Shown here in pieces: positions 57,125 to 64,000 of a DNA stretch of 64,000 bases (position 1 is its first letter; the number at the start of each line of letters is the position of its first letter). The notes under the pieces were generated by a model that was given only the letters and a program-made list of their open reading frames with translations, did no database searches and had not been told where the DNA came from. Location of the stretch: NCBI RefSeq assembly GCF_017183135.1, contig NZ_JADDXW010000004.1:124001-188000 (forward strand), written 5' to 3'. Position numbers and translations under genes: made by a program. This DNA is from Aurantimonas marina (GTDB lineage Bacteria; Pseudomonadota; Alphaproteobacteria; Rhizobiales; Rhizobiaceae).

Positions 57125-58657
57125 ATGCACGAGATGCTGGCCGAACTGGAAGTCCGGCGCGAACGGGCGAGGCAAGGCGGCGGCCAACGGCGCATCGATG
57201 CCCAGCACGAAAAGGGCAAGCTGACCGCCCGCGAGCGTCTCACGGTGTTTCTCGACGAGGGTTCGTTCGAGGAATTCGACATGTTCGTCCAGCACCGGGC
57301 GACGGATTTCGGCATGGCCGAGCAGACGATCCCCGGCGACGGCGTCGTCACCGGCTGGGGCACCGTCAACGGCCGCACCGTCTTCGTCTTCGCCAAGGAT
57401 TTTACCGTCTTCGGCGGCTCACTGTCGGAGGCGCACGCGGAAAAGGTCCAGAAGGTCCAGGATCTGGCGCTGCGCAACCGCGCGCCGATCATCGGCTTCT
57501 ACGATGCCGGCGGCGCGCGCATCCAGGAAGGCGTCGCCGCGCTCGGTGGCTATGCCGAGATATTCCAGCGCAACGTCATGGCCTCGGGCGTCATCCCGCA
57601 GATTTCCGTCATCATGGGGCCCTGCGCCGGCGGCGACGTCTATTCGCCGGCGATGACCGACTTCATCTTCATGGTGCGCGACACGTCCTACATGTTCGTC
57701 ACCGGGCCGGACGTGGTGAAAACCGTGACCAACGAAACCGTGACCGCCGAGGAACTCGGCGGCGCCTCGGTCCACACCGTCAAATCCTCGATCGCCGACG
57801 GCGCCTATGACAACGATGTCGACGCCCTGTTGCAGATGCGCCGGCTGATCGACTTCCTGCCGGCGTCGAACACCTCGCCGGTGCCCGAACTCGATTATAC
57901 GCAGTCGGTGTTGGAGGAGGATAGCTCGCTCGACACGTTGATCCCGGACAACGCCAACAAGCCCTACGAGATGAAGGAGCTGATCAGGAAGACGGTCGAC
58001 GAGGGCGATTTCTTCGAGATCCAGGAGGCCTTTGCACGCAACATCGTCACCGGCTTCGGGCGGATCGAGGGCCGCACGGTCGGCATCGTCGCCAACCAGC
58101 CGATGGTGCTGGCCGGCGTTCTCGACGCGGACGCCAGCCGCAAGGCCGCGCGCTTCGTGCGCTTTTGCGACTGCTTTTCGATCCCGGTCGTCACTTTCGT
58201 CGACGTGCCGGGCTTCCTGCCGGGCACCGCGCAGGAATATGGTGGCCTGATCAAGCACGGCGCCAAGCTTCTGTTCGCCTATGCCGAGGCGACGGTGCCG
58301 AAGGTCACGGTCATCACCCGCAAGGCGTTCGGCGGCGCCTATGACGTGATGGCGTCGAAGCACCTTCGCGGCGACATCAACTATGCCTGGCCGACGGCGC
58401 AGATCGCGGTGATGGGGGCCAAGGGCGCGGCCGAGATCATCCATCGCAAGGATGCGGCCGATCCGGACAAGATCGCCGCCCATGCCGCCGCCTATGAGAA
58501 GCGGTTCCTGTCGCCCTTCGTCGCGGCCGAGCGCGGCTATGTCGACGAGGTGATCATGCCGCACTCGACCCGCCGCCGGGTCTCCCGTGCGCTGGCCATG
58601 CTGCGCAACAAGGACCTCGACAACCCCTGGAAGAAGCACGACAACATTCCGTTGTGA
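57125..58657 (+). CDS. pccB: Propionyl-CoA carboxylase beta subunit (acyl-CoA carboxyltransferase)
   Basis: The 510-residue carboxyltransferase subunit of a biotin-dependent acyl-CoA carboxylase. It moves the carboxyl group from biotin to propionyl-CoA, giving methylmalonyl-CoA. N-terminal acyl-CoA half: [23 protein letters not shown] and [23 protein letters not shown]-terminal biotin half: [17 protein letters not shown] and [15 protein letters not shown]. The ATG at 57125 with a GGGGGG purine site upstream gives the usual length; ATGs at 57041 and 57068 are in frame but not conserved. Substrate preference (propionyl rather than acetyl) is assumed from overall resemblance. The biotin-carrying partner is not in the window. 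Confidence 0.9.
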   Translation: MHEMLAELEVRRERARQGGGQRRIDAQHEKGKLTARERLTVFLDEGSFEEFDMFVQHRATDFGMAEQTIPGDGVVTGWGTVNGRTVFVFAKDFTVFGGSLSEAHAEKVQKVQDLALRNRAPIIGFYDAGGARIQEGVAALGGYAEIFQRNVMASGVIPQISVIMGPCAGGDVYSPAMTDFIFMVRDTSYMFVTGPDVVKTVTNETVTAEELGGASVHTVKSSIADGAYDNDVDALLQMRRLIDFLPASNTSPVPELDYTQSVLEEDSSLDTLIPDNANKPYEMKELIRKTVDEGDFFEIQEAFARNIVTGFGRIEGRTVGIVANQPMVLAGVLDADASRKAARFVRFCDCFSIPVVTFVDVPGFLPGTAQEYGGLIKHGAKLLFAYAEATVPKVTVITRKAFGGAYDVMASKHLRGDINYAWPTAQIAVMGAKGAAEIIHRKDAADPDKIAAHAAAYEKRFLSPFVAAERGYVDEVIMPHSTRRRVSRALAMLRNKDLDNPWKKHDNIPL

Positions 58658-58664
58658 GGAGGGC

Positions 58665-61600
58665 TCAGCTCCCTTCGATCAGGCGCTTGACCAGCGCGTC
58701 GATGCGCTGGGCGATACCGGCGTCCGCGAGCGCGTCGCGCACGACGCGGCGGGCGCGCTGGAAGCCCATGCCCTCCGGAATGTCGGTCGTGGAGGCGAGC
58801 GTCTCGGCCTCTTGCGCCGCCGCCGCGAGATCCGCGTGCAGCGCGCTGGCCGCGTCGTAGCGGGGGATGGGCAGGTGGAACATCACCTTGTCGAAATCGC
58901 GGGCACCGAACAGTCCGCGTGCCTGAAGATGCTCAATCAGGGAGCGCGCGGCTTCGGCGTTGAAGATCGCCGTGAGATAAGCCGCTTCCGCCTCTGTTCG
59001 GATCGCTGACCAGTAAAGTTTGTGGTCGATGACCGCTTGGTCGTCGCGAACAATACAGCTCGCCGGGTGGTTGCCGGCCTTGGCGTAGACCACGCGGAGC
59101 GGGGCAATGGGAAACTGTGCCGACAGCTCGCCATGATAGTTCCAGCGGCCATTTAGAGTCAGCTTGTTGGCCTCGGTCGCGTTCTCCGTCCACATCCGCT
59201 CCGCCTCGCGCATCCAATTGGCGATGTGCTGGTAGCCCCGGTTCGAGGCGGCGGTCGAGGACAGCACCTCGCCGCGCTCCGTCACCGGCACGACACCCTC
59301 GAAGGGCCGCCAGACGCGATAGGGCAGGATGCTTTCGCCGAGAAGAACGGGGCGCAGGAACTCGGCCTCGACCCGCCCTTCCAGCGACGGGAGGGTCTTC
59401 CAAGGCTGCTTTTCCTGTGTCGTCCGCCGGCTTGCGACGAAGGGGGCGCTGGGATCGGAGCCGAGCGCGCCGAGACGCTTATGCTCGACAAAGCAGAGGA
59501 AGCGGGGCACAAGCGTCGCACCCTGGCGGAACTGCTTCCGATAGGGCGAGCCGCCCTCGAAACTTGCCTCGGCAGGATCGCCCGGCGCGTCGTCCACATG
59601 CAATTTCGTGTCCGCGATGTCCTCCGGCGCGTCGCGATAGGGCAGGAAGCCGCGATAGGCGCGCCGCTTGATCGCGGCCTCGTTCTGCTGGCCGATGCGG
59701 CGCTTGGTGACGAACATCGCGCAGCTCGGCACTGGAAACAGCGGCTGCACCCCGTCGTCCATCGTCCAGGTCTCGTCGATGCGGAAGCGCACGCTGGCGA
59801 AAACGCCGCTACGCAGCCGCTCGAACTGGCCGCGGGTCAGCGCCGCCAGCGGCAGGACAAAGGCGAGCCGTCCGCCCGAGCGCAGATACAGCGCCGCCGC
59901 GCGCACGGTGAACAACGCGGCGAGGTCGTTCTGGGTGGTCAGTTTGCCGCCGACATAGACCCGTTCGTCCTTCGCCAATTCCTTGAACCGGGGCTGCAAA
60001 TCGGCGCTCATGTGACGAAACGCGACCCATGGCGGATTGCCGACGATGACGTTGGCCCAGCCACCTTCCGACGACAGGAACAGCGGCCGCGAGAGGTTGC
60101 GCGCGACATAAGCCCAGACCGTGTCGCGGCCTTCCTTGCGCAGCCGGTCGAACAGGACGTAGGTCCTGCCGAGGTCGCCGATGGCGGCGAGCCGTTCGGG
60201 GCTCAACGGGTCTTCACGCTTCTCGAGCGTCGGGATCGCGTTGTAGTGCTCGACGGTGATGCGCCGCAACGCCGCCTCGATCTGCTGGCGCGACAAGCCC
60301 TCCTCGGAGCCGGTGCGCATGCGCTCGATCGCCTTGTCGAAGAGGTCCGGGTCGCGACAGAAGGCTTCCGGGAAGTCGAGGAATTCGGCGCCGTTGCCGA
60401 CGGGCGCGCCGCTCTGCCCGTCGCCGGCCGGCGGGGGCGGGACGCGAATCTTCAGCTCCTTGCCGGTCAGTACCTGGCTGATCGAGAGCTGCATGGCGTC
60501 ACCGAGATAGACGGGGATCGTCAGCCCGCCCTTTCTGAGGCCGAGGACCGGAGCCAGCGCCAGCAGATAGGTGACGCGGGCAATGATGACGGCGACCGGG
60601 TGGATGTCCATGCCGGCGACGAGCCGGGTCGCCTCGACCGCGCGCCGCTCCATCGGCAGCTCGATCTCCTCGGCCTCGGCGAGGAAGGTTCTCAGCGCGT
60701 GGAAGAGGAACGTGCCCGAGCCGCAGGCCGGATCGAGAACCCGTTGTTCCGCCGGCCGCTCCACAGCGTTCCTGACGACCTTCGCCGCCAGCCAGTCGGG
60801 TGTGTAGTATTCGCCGAGGCCATGCCGTTCGTCCCGGTCGATCAGCGACTCGTAGATGATCTTCAGAACGTCGCTCTGAACCTCGCGCAGCCGAAAGCGC
60901 CGGACATGAGCCATGATCCGCCGAACGAGGCGCTCGCCCTCCGGTGCCGCGATCACCCAGTCGAAAAAATCGCTTTCGACGGCGCCGGAAATTCCGGCTT
61001 GCTGAAAGGCGCGGCCGGAAAGGACGCTCGCCGGATCGTCATCCTTGAGGTCGAGGACGGCCAATGCGAGGCATTTGGCTACGACGACCAGGAATGTGTG
61101 CTGTATCCACAGCGCCTCGTTGTCGATGTCGCGGCCGTAGACCAATCGCAGCAGCGACGACCACAGCTGTTTCTTAAGCGCGACGTCGGGTCGAAGCTTC
61201 AACTGATCCCAGAGAACCGACAGCTCTTCGGAGGCTCGCCTAAAGGCTATCGACTCCTCGCCTAGCTCCATGCGGATGGTCAACGCTTCCGGCGGCAGCG
61301 ATGATTTGAGCGCGACGGCCCCATCCAGCCACGCAAGAAACTGCTCGCCCTTGTCGGGATCGAGAGTGGTTTCCTTGATCTTCACCAGCGCGCCGGAGGC
61401 GAGTTCGTAGACGATCCATTTCAGTCCGTCGCTGGCGATGCCGATGTAGGATTCGCCCGTCTCTCTTTGACGGTCGGCGAGGTAGTCAGGCATGCGCCGT
61501 TCCACATCGCCCAGTTCCCGGTCGAGGTTGGATTTGGCCTCGAATACGGTCCGCCCGATCAGCGCGTCGATTCGCCCCCGCACCTCGGGGACGCGGCGCT

Positions 61601-61733
61601 CGAAATCCACTGAGTGGATGTCGGCTCCGAACTCCTCCGTCAGAAGGCTGCGGAAGTCGGCCTTAACCTCGTCATGCCCCGGCCGCCCGGACAGATGGAC
61701 TAGGAGATCGGACGTGCGTTGTGGAAGGGGCAA
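58665..61733 (-). CDS. Type IIG restriction-modification enzyme (fused endonuclease and N6-adenine methyltransferase)
   Basis: A 1022-residue single-chain enzyme. At the N-terminus a PD-(D/E)xK nuclease site is visible: Asp56 in GRIDALIG followed by FEAK with Glu65 and Lys67. A helical linker (about 150-300) leads to the methyltransferase: motif X-like LGEYYTP (307-312), motif I DPACGSGTF (334-342) for S-adenosylmethionine, and the catalytic motif IV NPPW (566-569). The C-terminal third (about 720-1020) is the expected target-recognition region. It starts with TTG (complement of 61731-61733). No separate specificity or nuclease gene adjoins, so it is self-contained. It converges with pccB, with seven bases between the stops, and looks like an insertion into a housekeeping region. 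Confidence 0.82.
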   Translation of the reverse strand: MPLPQRTSDLLVHLSGRPGHDEVKADFRSLLTEEFGADIHSVDFERRVPEVRGRIDALIGRTVFEAKSNLDRELGDVERRMPDYLADRQRETGESYIGIASDGLKWIVYELASGALVKIKETTLDPDKGEQFLAWLDGAVALKSSLPPEALTIRMELGEESIAFRRASEELSVLWDQLKLRPDVALKKQLWSSLLRLVYGRDIDNEALWIQHTFLVVVAKCLALAVLDLKDDDPASVLSGRAFQQAGISGAVESDFFDWVIAAPEGERLVRRIMAHVRRFRLREVQSDVLKIIYESLIDRDERHGLGEYYTPDWLAAKVVRNAVERPAEQRVLDPACGSGTFLFHALRTFLAEAEEIELPMERRAVEATRLVAGMDIHPVAVIIARVTYLLALAPVLGLRKGGLTIPVYLGDAMQLSISQVLTGKELKIRVPPPPAGDGQSGAPVGNGAEFLDFPEAFCRDPDLFDKAIERMRTGSEEGLSRQQIEAALRRITVEHYNAIPTLEKREDPLSPERLAAIGDLGRTYVLFDRLRKEGRDTVWAYVARNLSRPLFLSSEGGWANVIVGNPPWVAFRHMSADLQPRFKELAKDERVYVGGKLTTQNDLAALFTVRAAALYLRSGGRLAFVLPLAALTRGQFERLRSGVFASVRFRIDETWTMDDGVQPLFPVPSCAMFVTKRRIGQQNEAAIKRRAYRGFLPYRDAPEDIADTKLHVDDAPGDPAEASFEGGSPYRKQFRQGATLVPRFLCFVEHKRLGALGSDPSAPFVASRRTTQEKQPWKTLPSLEGRVEAEFLRPVLLGESILPYRVWRPFEGVVPVTERGEVLSSTAASNRGYQHIANWMREAERMWTENATEANKLTLNGRWNYHGELSAQFPIAPLRVVYAKAGNHPASCIVRDDQAVIDHKLYWSAIRTEAEAAYLTAIFNAEAARSLIEHLQARGLFGARDFDKVMFHLPIPRYDAASALHADLAAAAQEAETLASTTDIPEGMGFQRARRVVRDALADAGIAQRIDALVKRLIEGS

Positions 61734-61812
61734 ATGCGACTCTCAAGGGTCATCGATCCGATCGCCTGCTTAGCTCAAAAGAGCATGGCTTCCAAACTGG
61801 TTTCCCGCCGCC

Positions 61813-62598
61813 TCAAATTCCGGCGAACCACTCGTAGCCATTGTCCTCCCAATAGCCGCCGCCGCCCCGGCCGAAGCCGTCGAGCGTGTCGGTGACGCGG
61901 ACGGCGCGGATGTATTTCGCCATCTTGTAACCGAGCTGCCGCTCGATCCGGACGCGCAACGGCGCGCCGTTGGCGATCGGCAGGGTCTTGTCGTTCATGC
62001 CATAGGCGAGGATCGTTTGCGGATGCCGGGCGTCCATGAGGTCGATCGATTCGTAATATTCGATCGGGCGCAGGAACCCGCTGCCCATCGCGTCGAAGCA
62101 TTCGAACACCACGAAGCGCGCCTGCGGCTTGACGCCGGCCTGATCGAGCACGGCGGCGAGCGGCGTGCCGGTCCATTTGGCGATGCAGCTCCAGCCCTCG
62201 ACGCAGTCGTGCCGGGTGATCTGGGTGCGGGCCGGCATGGCGCGAAGCTCATCGAGCGACAAGCTCAGTGGTTTCTCGACGAGGCCGTCGACGGGCAGGC
62301 GATAGCTGGCAAACTCCGCTTCCGCGAGGGCGCGGTAGGCCGGGTTACGCGGGTTGGTCGAGCCGTTCGGCCGCATCGGCTGGCGGATTTCGGTTTCGGA
62401 AAACTCGCGGGCGAGGGTGTCGGAGCCGAGCAGGAAGCGCTGCACCCGGTAGGTGAGGGAGTTCGCGGTTTCCAGCACGTCGCGAATCTCGTTGTCGCGG
62501 ACCCCAAGAAAGTCGAAGCAGCCGGCGAGCGGCGCGGTCGAGGCAATTGTCGCCCCTGTCAGAAAGCGCCGGCGGGTGAGCTCAGAGCGGGTCATCAT
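61813..62598 (-). CDS. Molybdopterin-dependent oxidoreductase, sulfite-oxidase/MsrP fold, Tat lipoprotein
   Basis: A 261-residue periplasmic enzyme with the sulfite-oxidase-type molybdopterin domain. The N-terminus has a twin-arginine motif (RRRFLTG, 9-15) and directly after the hydrophobic stretch a lipobox PLAGC (23-27), so it may be exported folded and anchored by lipid at Cys27. The molybdenum-ligating cysteine is Cys132 in RHDCVEGWS. Closest in layout to MsrP (periplasmic methionine-sulfoxide reductase) and related YedY-like enzymes; the substrate is not determined. The ATG at 62598 overlaps the stop of the cytochrome gene (ATGATGA), so the two are coupled. Confidence 0.82.
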   Translation of the reverse strand: MMTRSELTRRRFLTGATIASTAPLAGCFDFLGVRDNEIRDVLETANSLTYRVQRFLLGSDTLAREFSETEIRQPMRPNGSTNPRNPAYRALAEAEFASYRLPVDGLVEKPLSLSLDELRAMPARTQITRHDCVEGWSCIAKWTGTPLAAVLDQAGVKPQARFVVFECFDAMGSGFLRPIEYYESIDLMDARHPQTILAYGMNDKTLPIANGAPLRVRIERQLGYKMAKYIRAVRVTDTLDGFGRGGGGYWEDNGYEWFAGI

Positions 62599-63380
62599 TC
62601 GGACTCCGGATCGGTTCGGTACCAGCCGGTGATCATCGAGCGCAGCTCGTTGATGGGGCCGGCAAGGACCACCATGACGATGTGGACGACGGCGAAGAGG
62701 ACCAGATACAGCATCAGGACGAAGTGGATCGTGCGCGCGGTCTGGCGGCCGCCGAAGACATCGAGCATCCACGGTGCCCATGCATTCACACCCGGCGACA
62801 TCGTCAGGCCGGTGGCGATGATCAGCGGCAAAGCGATGAACAGCACGCTCGCGTAGGACAGCTTCTGCAAGGCGTTATAGCGGGCTTCGCGGGAAAAGCG
62901 CAGCCGCGCGTGGTCGGCGGCTTCGCGCGGCAAATGGCGGAGGTCGTCACCGGTCGGAAAAAGCTCCTTGATATGGCGGTTGATCAGACTGGCGAGGAGC
63001 CAGACGAGAAGCGTGATCGCCAGGCCCCAGGCGAAGAACAGATGCACGACCCGGCCGGTCGCCAGGTCCCTGTAGCCGGGGATGGTCAGCCAGGACGGAA
63101 AACTCTTTGGCTGCAGACGGTCGCCCTCCCAGACGGCGCCGAGCCACCCGGTGGTGTCGAAGGCCTGGCCGAACAGGATCGTCCGGCCCTTCATCGCGGC
63201 GCCGTCCATAGTGGCGCCGATCGACAGGATGGTGTTGTCGTAGGCGAAACCGGATTCCTGCCCGATATAGAGGTCGGGCCGGGCCATGAAGATCTGCAGG
63301 CCCGAGAGGAGCAGGAAGAACAGGCAGAGTGTCCAGGCCCAGTGGGTGATCCGGGTCCACAGTCGCTGTCGGTAGACCAA
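62595..63380 (-). CDS. Cytochrome b/b6-domain membrane protein, electron partner of the molybdoenzyme
   Basis: A 261-residue inner-membrane protein with about four to five hydrophobic spans, of the hydrogenase or thiosulfate-reductase type cytochrome b family. His13 in RITHWAWTLCLFFLLLSG and further histidines near FFAWGL and IHFVLMLYLVLFAVVHI are candidate haem ligands. It lies directly upstream of the molybdoenzyme and overlaps it by four bases, so it probably passes electrons between the quinone pool and that enzyme. It is not MsrQ, the usual partner of MsrP. The start is TTG at 63380, with no clear ribosome binding site. Confidence 0.82.
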   Translation of the reverse strand: MVYRQRLWTRITHWAWTLCLFFLLLSGLQIFMARPDLYIGQESGFAYDNTILSIGATMDGAAMKGRTILFGQAFDTTGWLGAVWEGDRLQPKSFPSWLTIPGYRDLATGRVVHLFFAWGLAITLLVWLLASLINRHIKELFPTGDDLRHLPREAADHARLRFSREARYNALQKLSYASVLFIALPLIIATGLTMSPGVNAWAPWMLDVFGGRQTARTIHFVLMLYLVLFAVVHIVMVVLAGPINELRSMITGWYRTDPESE

Positions 63381-63620
63381 TGGTCGCTCGAAGCGCGATG
63401 ATATGGCCAGCTTGAAACCTCCGTCGGGTATCCGCGGCGATTGGCCTCGCTCCAGGTCTCCGCCTCGGACACCAGTCTTGAGGGTCGAAGGCTGCGTGGG
63501 TCAAGACGTTTGGGATCACGACCAGTCGCGTGCGGTGACGTTTTCGTGTCAGCGGCCAGCGCAACGAACACTGCCGCGCGCCGTTTGCGGGGAATACACT
63601 CGATCCGGATCGGATTGCTC
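63381..63620. other. Divergent intergenic region
   Basis: 240 bases separate the minus-strand cytochrome gene from the plus-strand polyketide synthase gene. Both promoters should lie here. I see no convincing hexamers, hairpins or genes. Confidence 0.4.
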
Positions 63621-64000
63621 TTGACCCATCTGTCTGAACATTCGCCGCGCATTGCTGGTCTCGCCACCGCTGTACCGTCCTATCCGCTGCCGCAGAGCGA
63701 GGTCGTCGCCCACGCCGCCGAGACCTTCGGCAGCCGGTTTCGCGATTTCGAGCGGCTGCGCCCGGTGTTCGAGAGCACCGGCATCGCCATGCGCTACTCT
63801 GTGCGTCCGTTCGACTGGTTCCACGCGCGTCAGGATTGGCGGCAACGGACCGAGGCGTATCTGGAGGGCGCCACGGCGTTGTTCATGGAGGTCGCCGAAA
63901 AGGCGATCGCCGCCGCCGGCATCCTCACGCGCAACATCGACACCGTCGTCACTGTGTCGTCGACCGGTATCGCCACGCCGTCGCTAGAAGCCCGCGCTCA
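63621..64000 (+). CDS. Type III polyketide synthase, N-terminal part (runs off the right edge)
   Basis: The first 126 codons of a chalcone/stilbene-synthase-type enzyme, open to the window end. IAGLATAVPSYPLPQSEVV, then VFESTGIAMRYSV and PFDWF, and VSSTGIATPSLEARA match the N-terminal domain of bacterial type III synthases; the catalytic cysteine lies beyond the edge. The start is probably TTG at 63621; a TTG at 63615 is also in frame and the frame is open further upstream. Such enzymes extend acyl-CoA with malonyl-CoA to make alkylresorcinols, pyrones or phloroglucinols; which one cannot be told. Confidence 0.82.
   Translation, partial: MTHLSEHSPRIAGLATAVPSYPLPQSEVVAHAAETFGSRFRDFERLRPVFESTGIAMRYSVRPFDWFHARQDWRQRTEAYLEGATALFMEVAEKAIAAAGILTRNIDTVVTVSSTGIATPSLEARA

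Noticed and set aside
59226-61265. A 679-codon plus-strand frame inside the type IIG enzyme gene
   Set aside because: The opposite strand encodes recognisable nuclease and methyltransferase motifs; this frame gives low-complexity Arg/Ala/Gln-rich sequence.

Overview
The window is a GC-rich chromosomal segment (no plasmid, phage or IS signature) from an alphaproteobacterium, most probably of the order Hyphomicrobiales (Rhizobiales). The reasons are the gene content and order: trnY-trnG-tuf, trnW-secE-nusG-rplKAJL-rpoBC, rpsL-rpsG-fusA-tuf-S10-spc-alpha as one almost continuous run; the neighbours Do protease/rarA/crcB/rluC/HAD/ATP12/pccB after rplQ; and families such as DUF2336, the ATP12 chaperone and alphaproteobacterial-type type III polyketide synthase. 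The genus cannot be fixed from the sequence alone.

Layout. 1-6 kb: the tail of an unknown gene, a nitroreductase and flavin-reductase pair, a DUF2336 protein, a deleted glyoxalase-fold gene remnant, NAD kinase (minus strand), tRNA-Thr, a formate/nitrite-transporter family protein and the 23S rRNA methyltransferase RlmB. 6-7.7 kb: a transcription unit with a good promoter, tRNA-Tyr, tRNA-Gly and the first tuf gene. 7.9-13.5 kb: a compact glycan island of two converging operons: ELM1-family protein, GT42-like protein A, GT8-like glycosyltransferase and GT42-like protein B on the plus strand; HAD phosphatase, KdsB and GT42-like protein C on the minus strand. It sits between tuf and trnW-secE, genes that usually lie next to each other. 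13.7-45.6 kb: tRNA-Trp, secE, nusG, the ribosomal protein and RNA polymerase genes, a second nearly identical tuf, secY and adk, ended by a clear terminator after rplQ. Several hairpins lie between the ribosomal units (rplL/rpoB, rpsQ/rplN, rplR/rpsE, rplO/secY, rpsM/rpsK).

45.7-64 kb: a mosaic of conserved housekeeping genes (Do-family protease, rarA, crcB, rluC-like pseudouridine synthase, HAD hydrolase, ATP12 chaperone, pccB) and accessory genes (a GAF-GGDEF-EAL protein, an SDR reductase, a small secreted peptide with its own terminator, a BCCT transporter, a solitary type IIG restriction-modification enzyme, and a molybdopterin oxidoreductase with cytochrome b partner). A type III polyketide synthase gene starts at 63.6 kb and runs off the right end.

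The most interesting part is the glycan island. Three proteins in it share the segment layout of CMP-sugar-dependent GT42 sialyltransferases, and they are encoded beside the enzyme that makes CMP-Kdo. I infer, but cannot prove, that they form a family of CMP-Kdo-using (or related) transferases acting on a cell-surface glycan.
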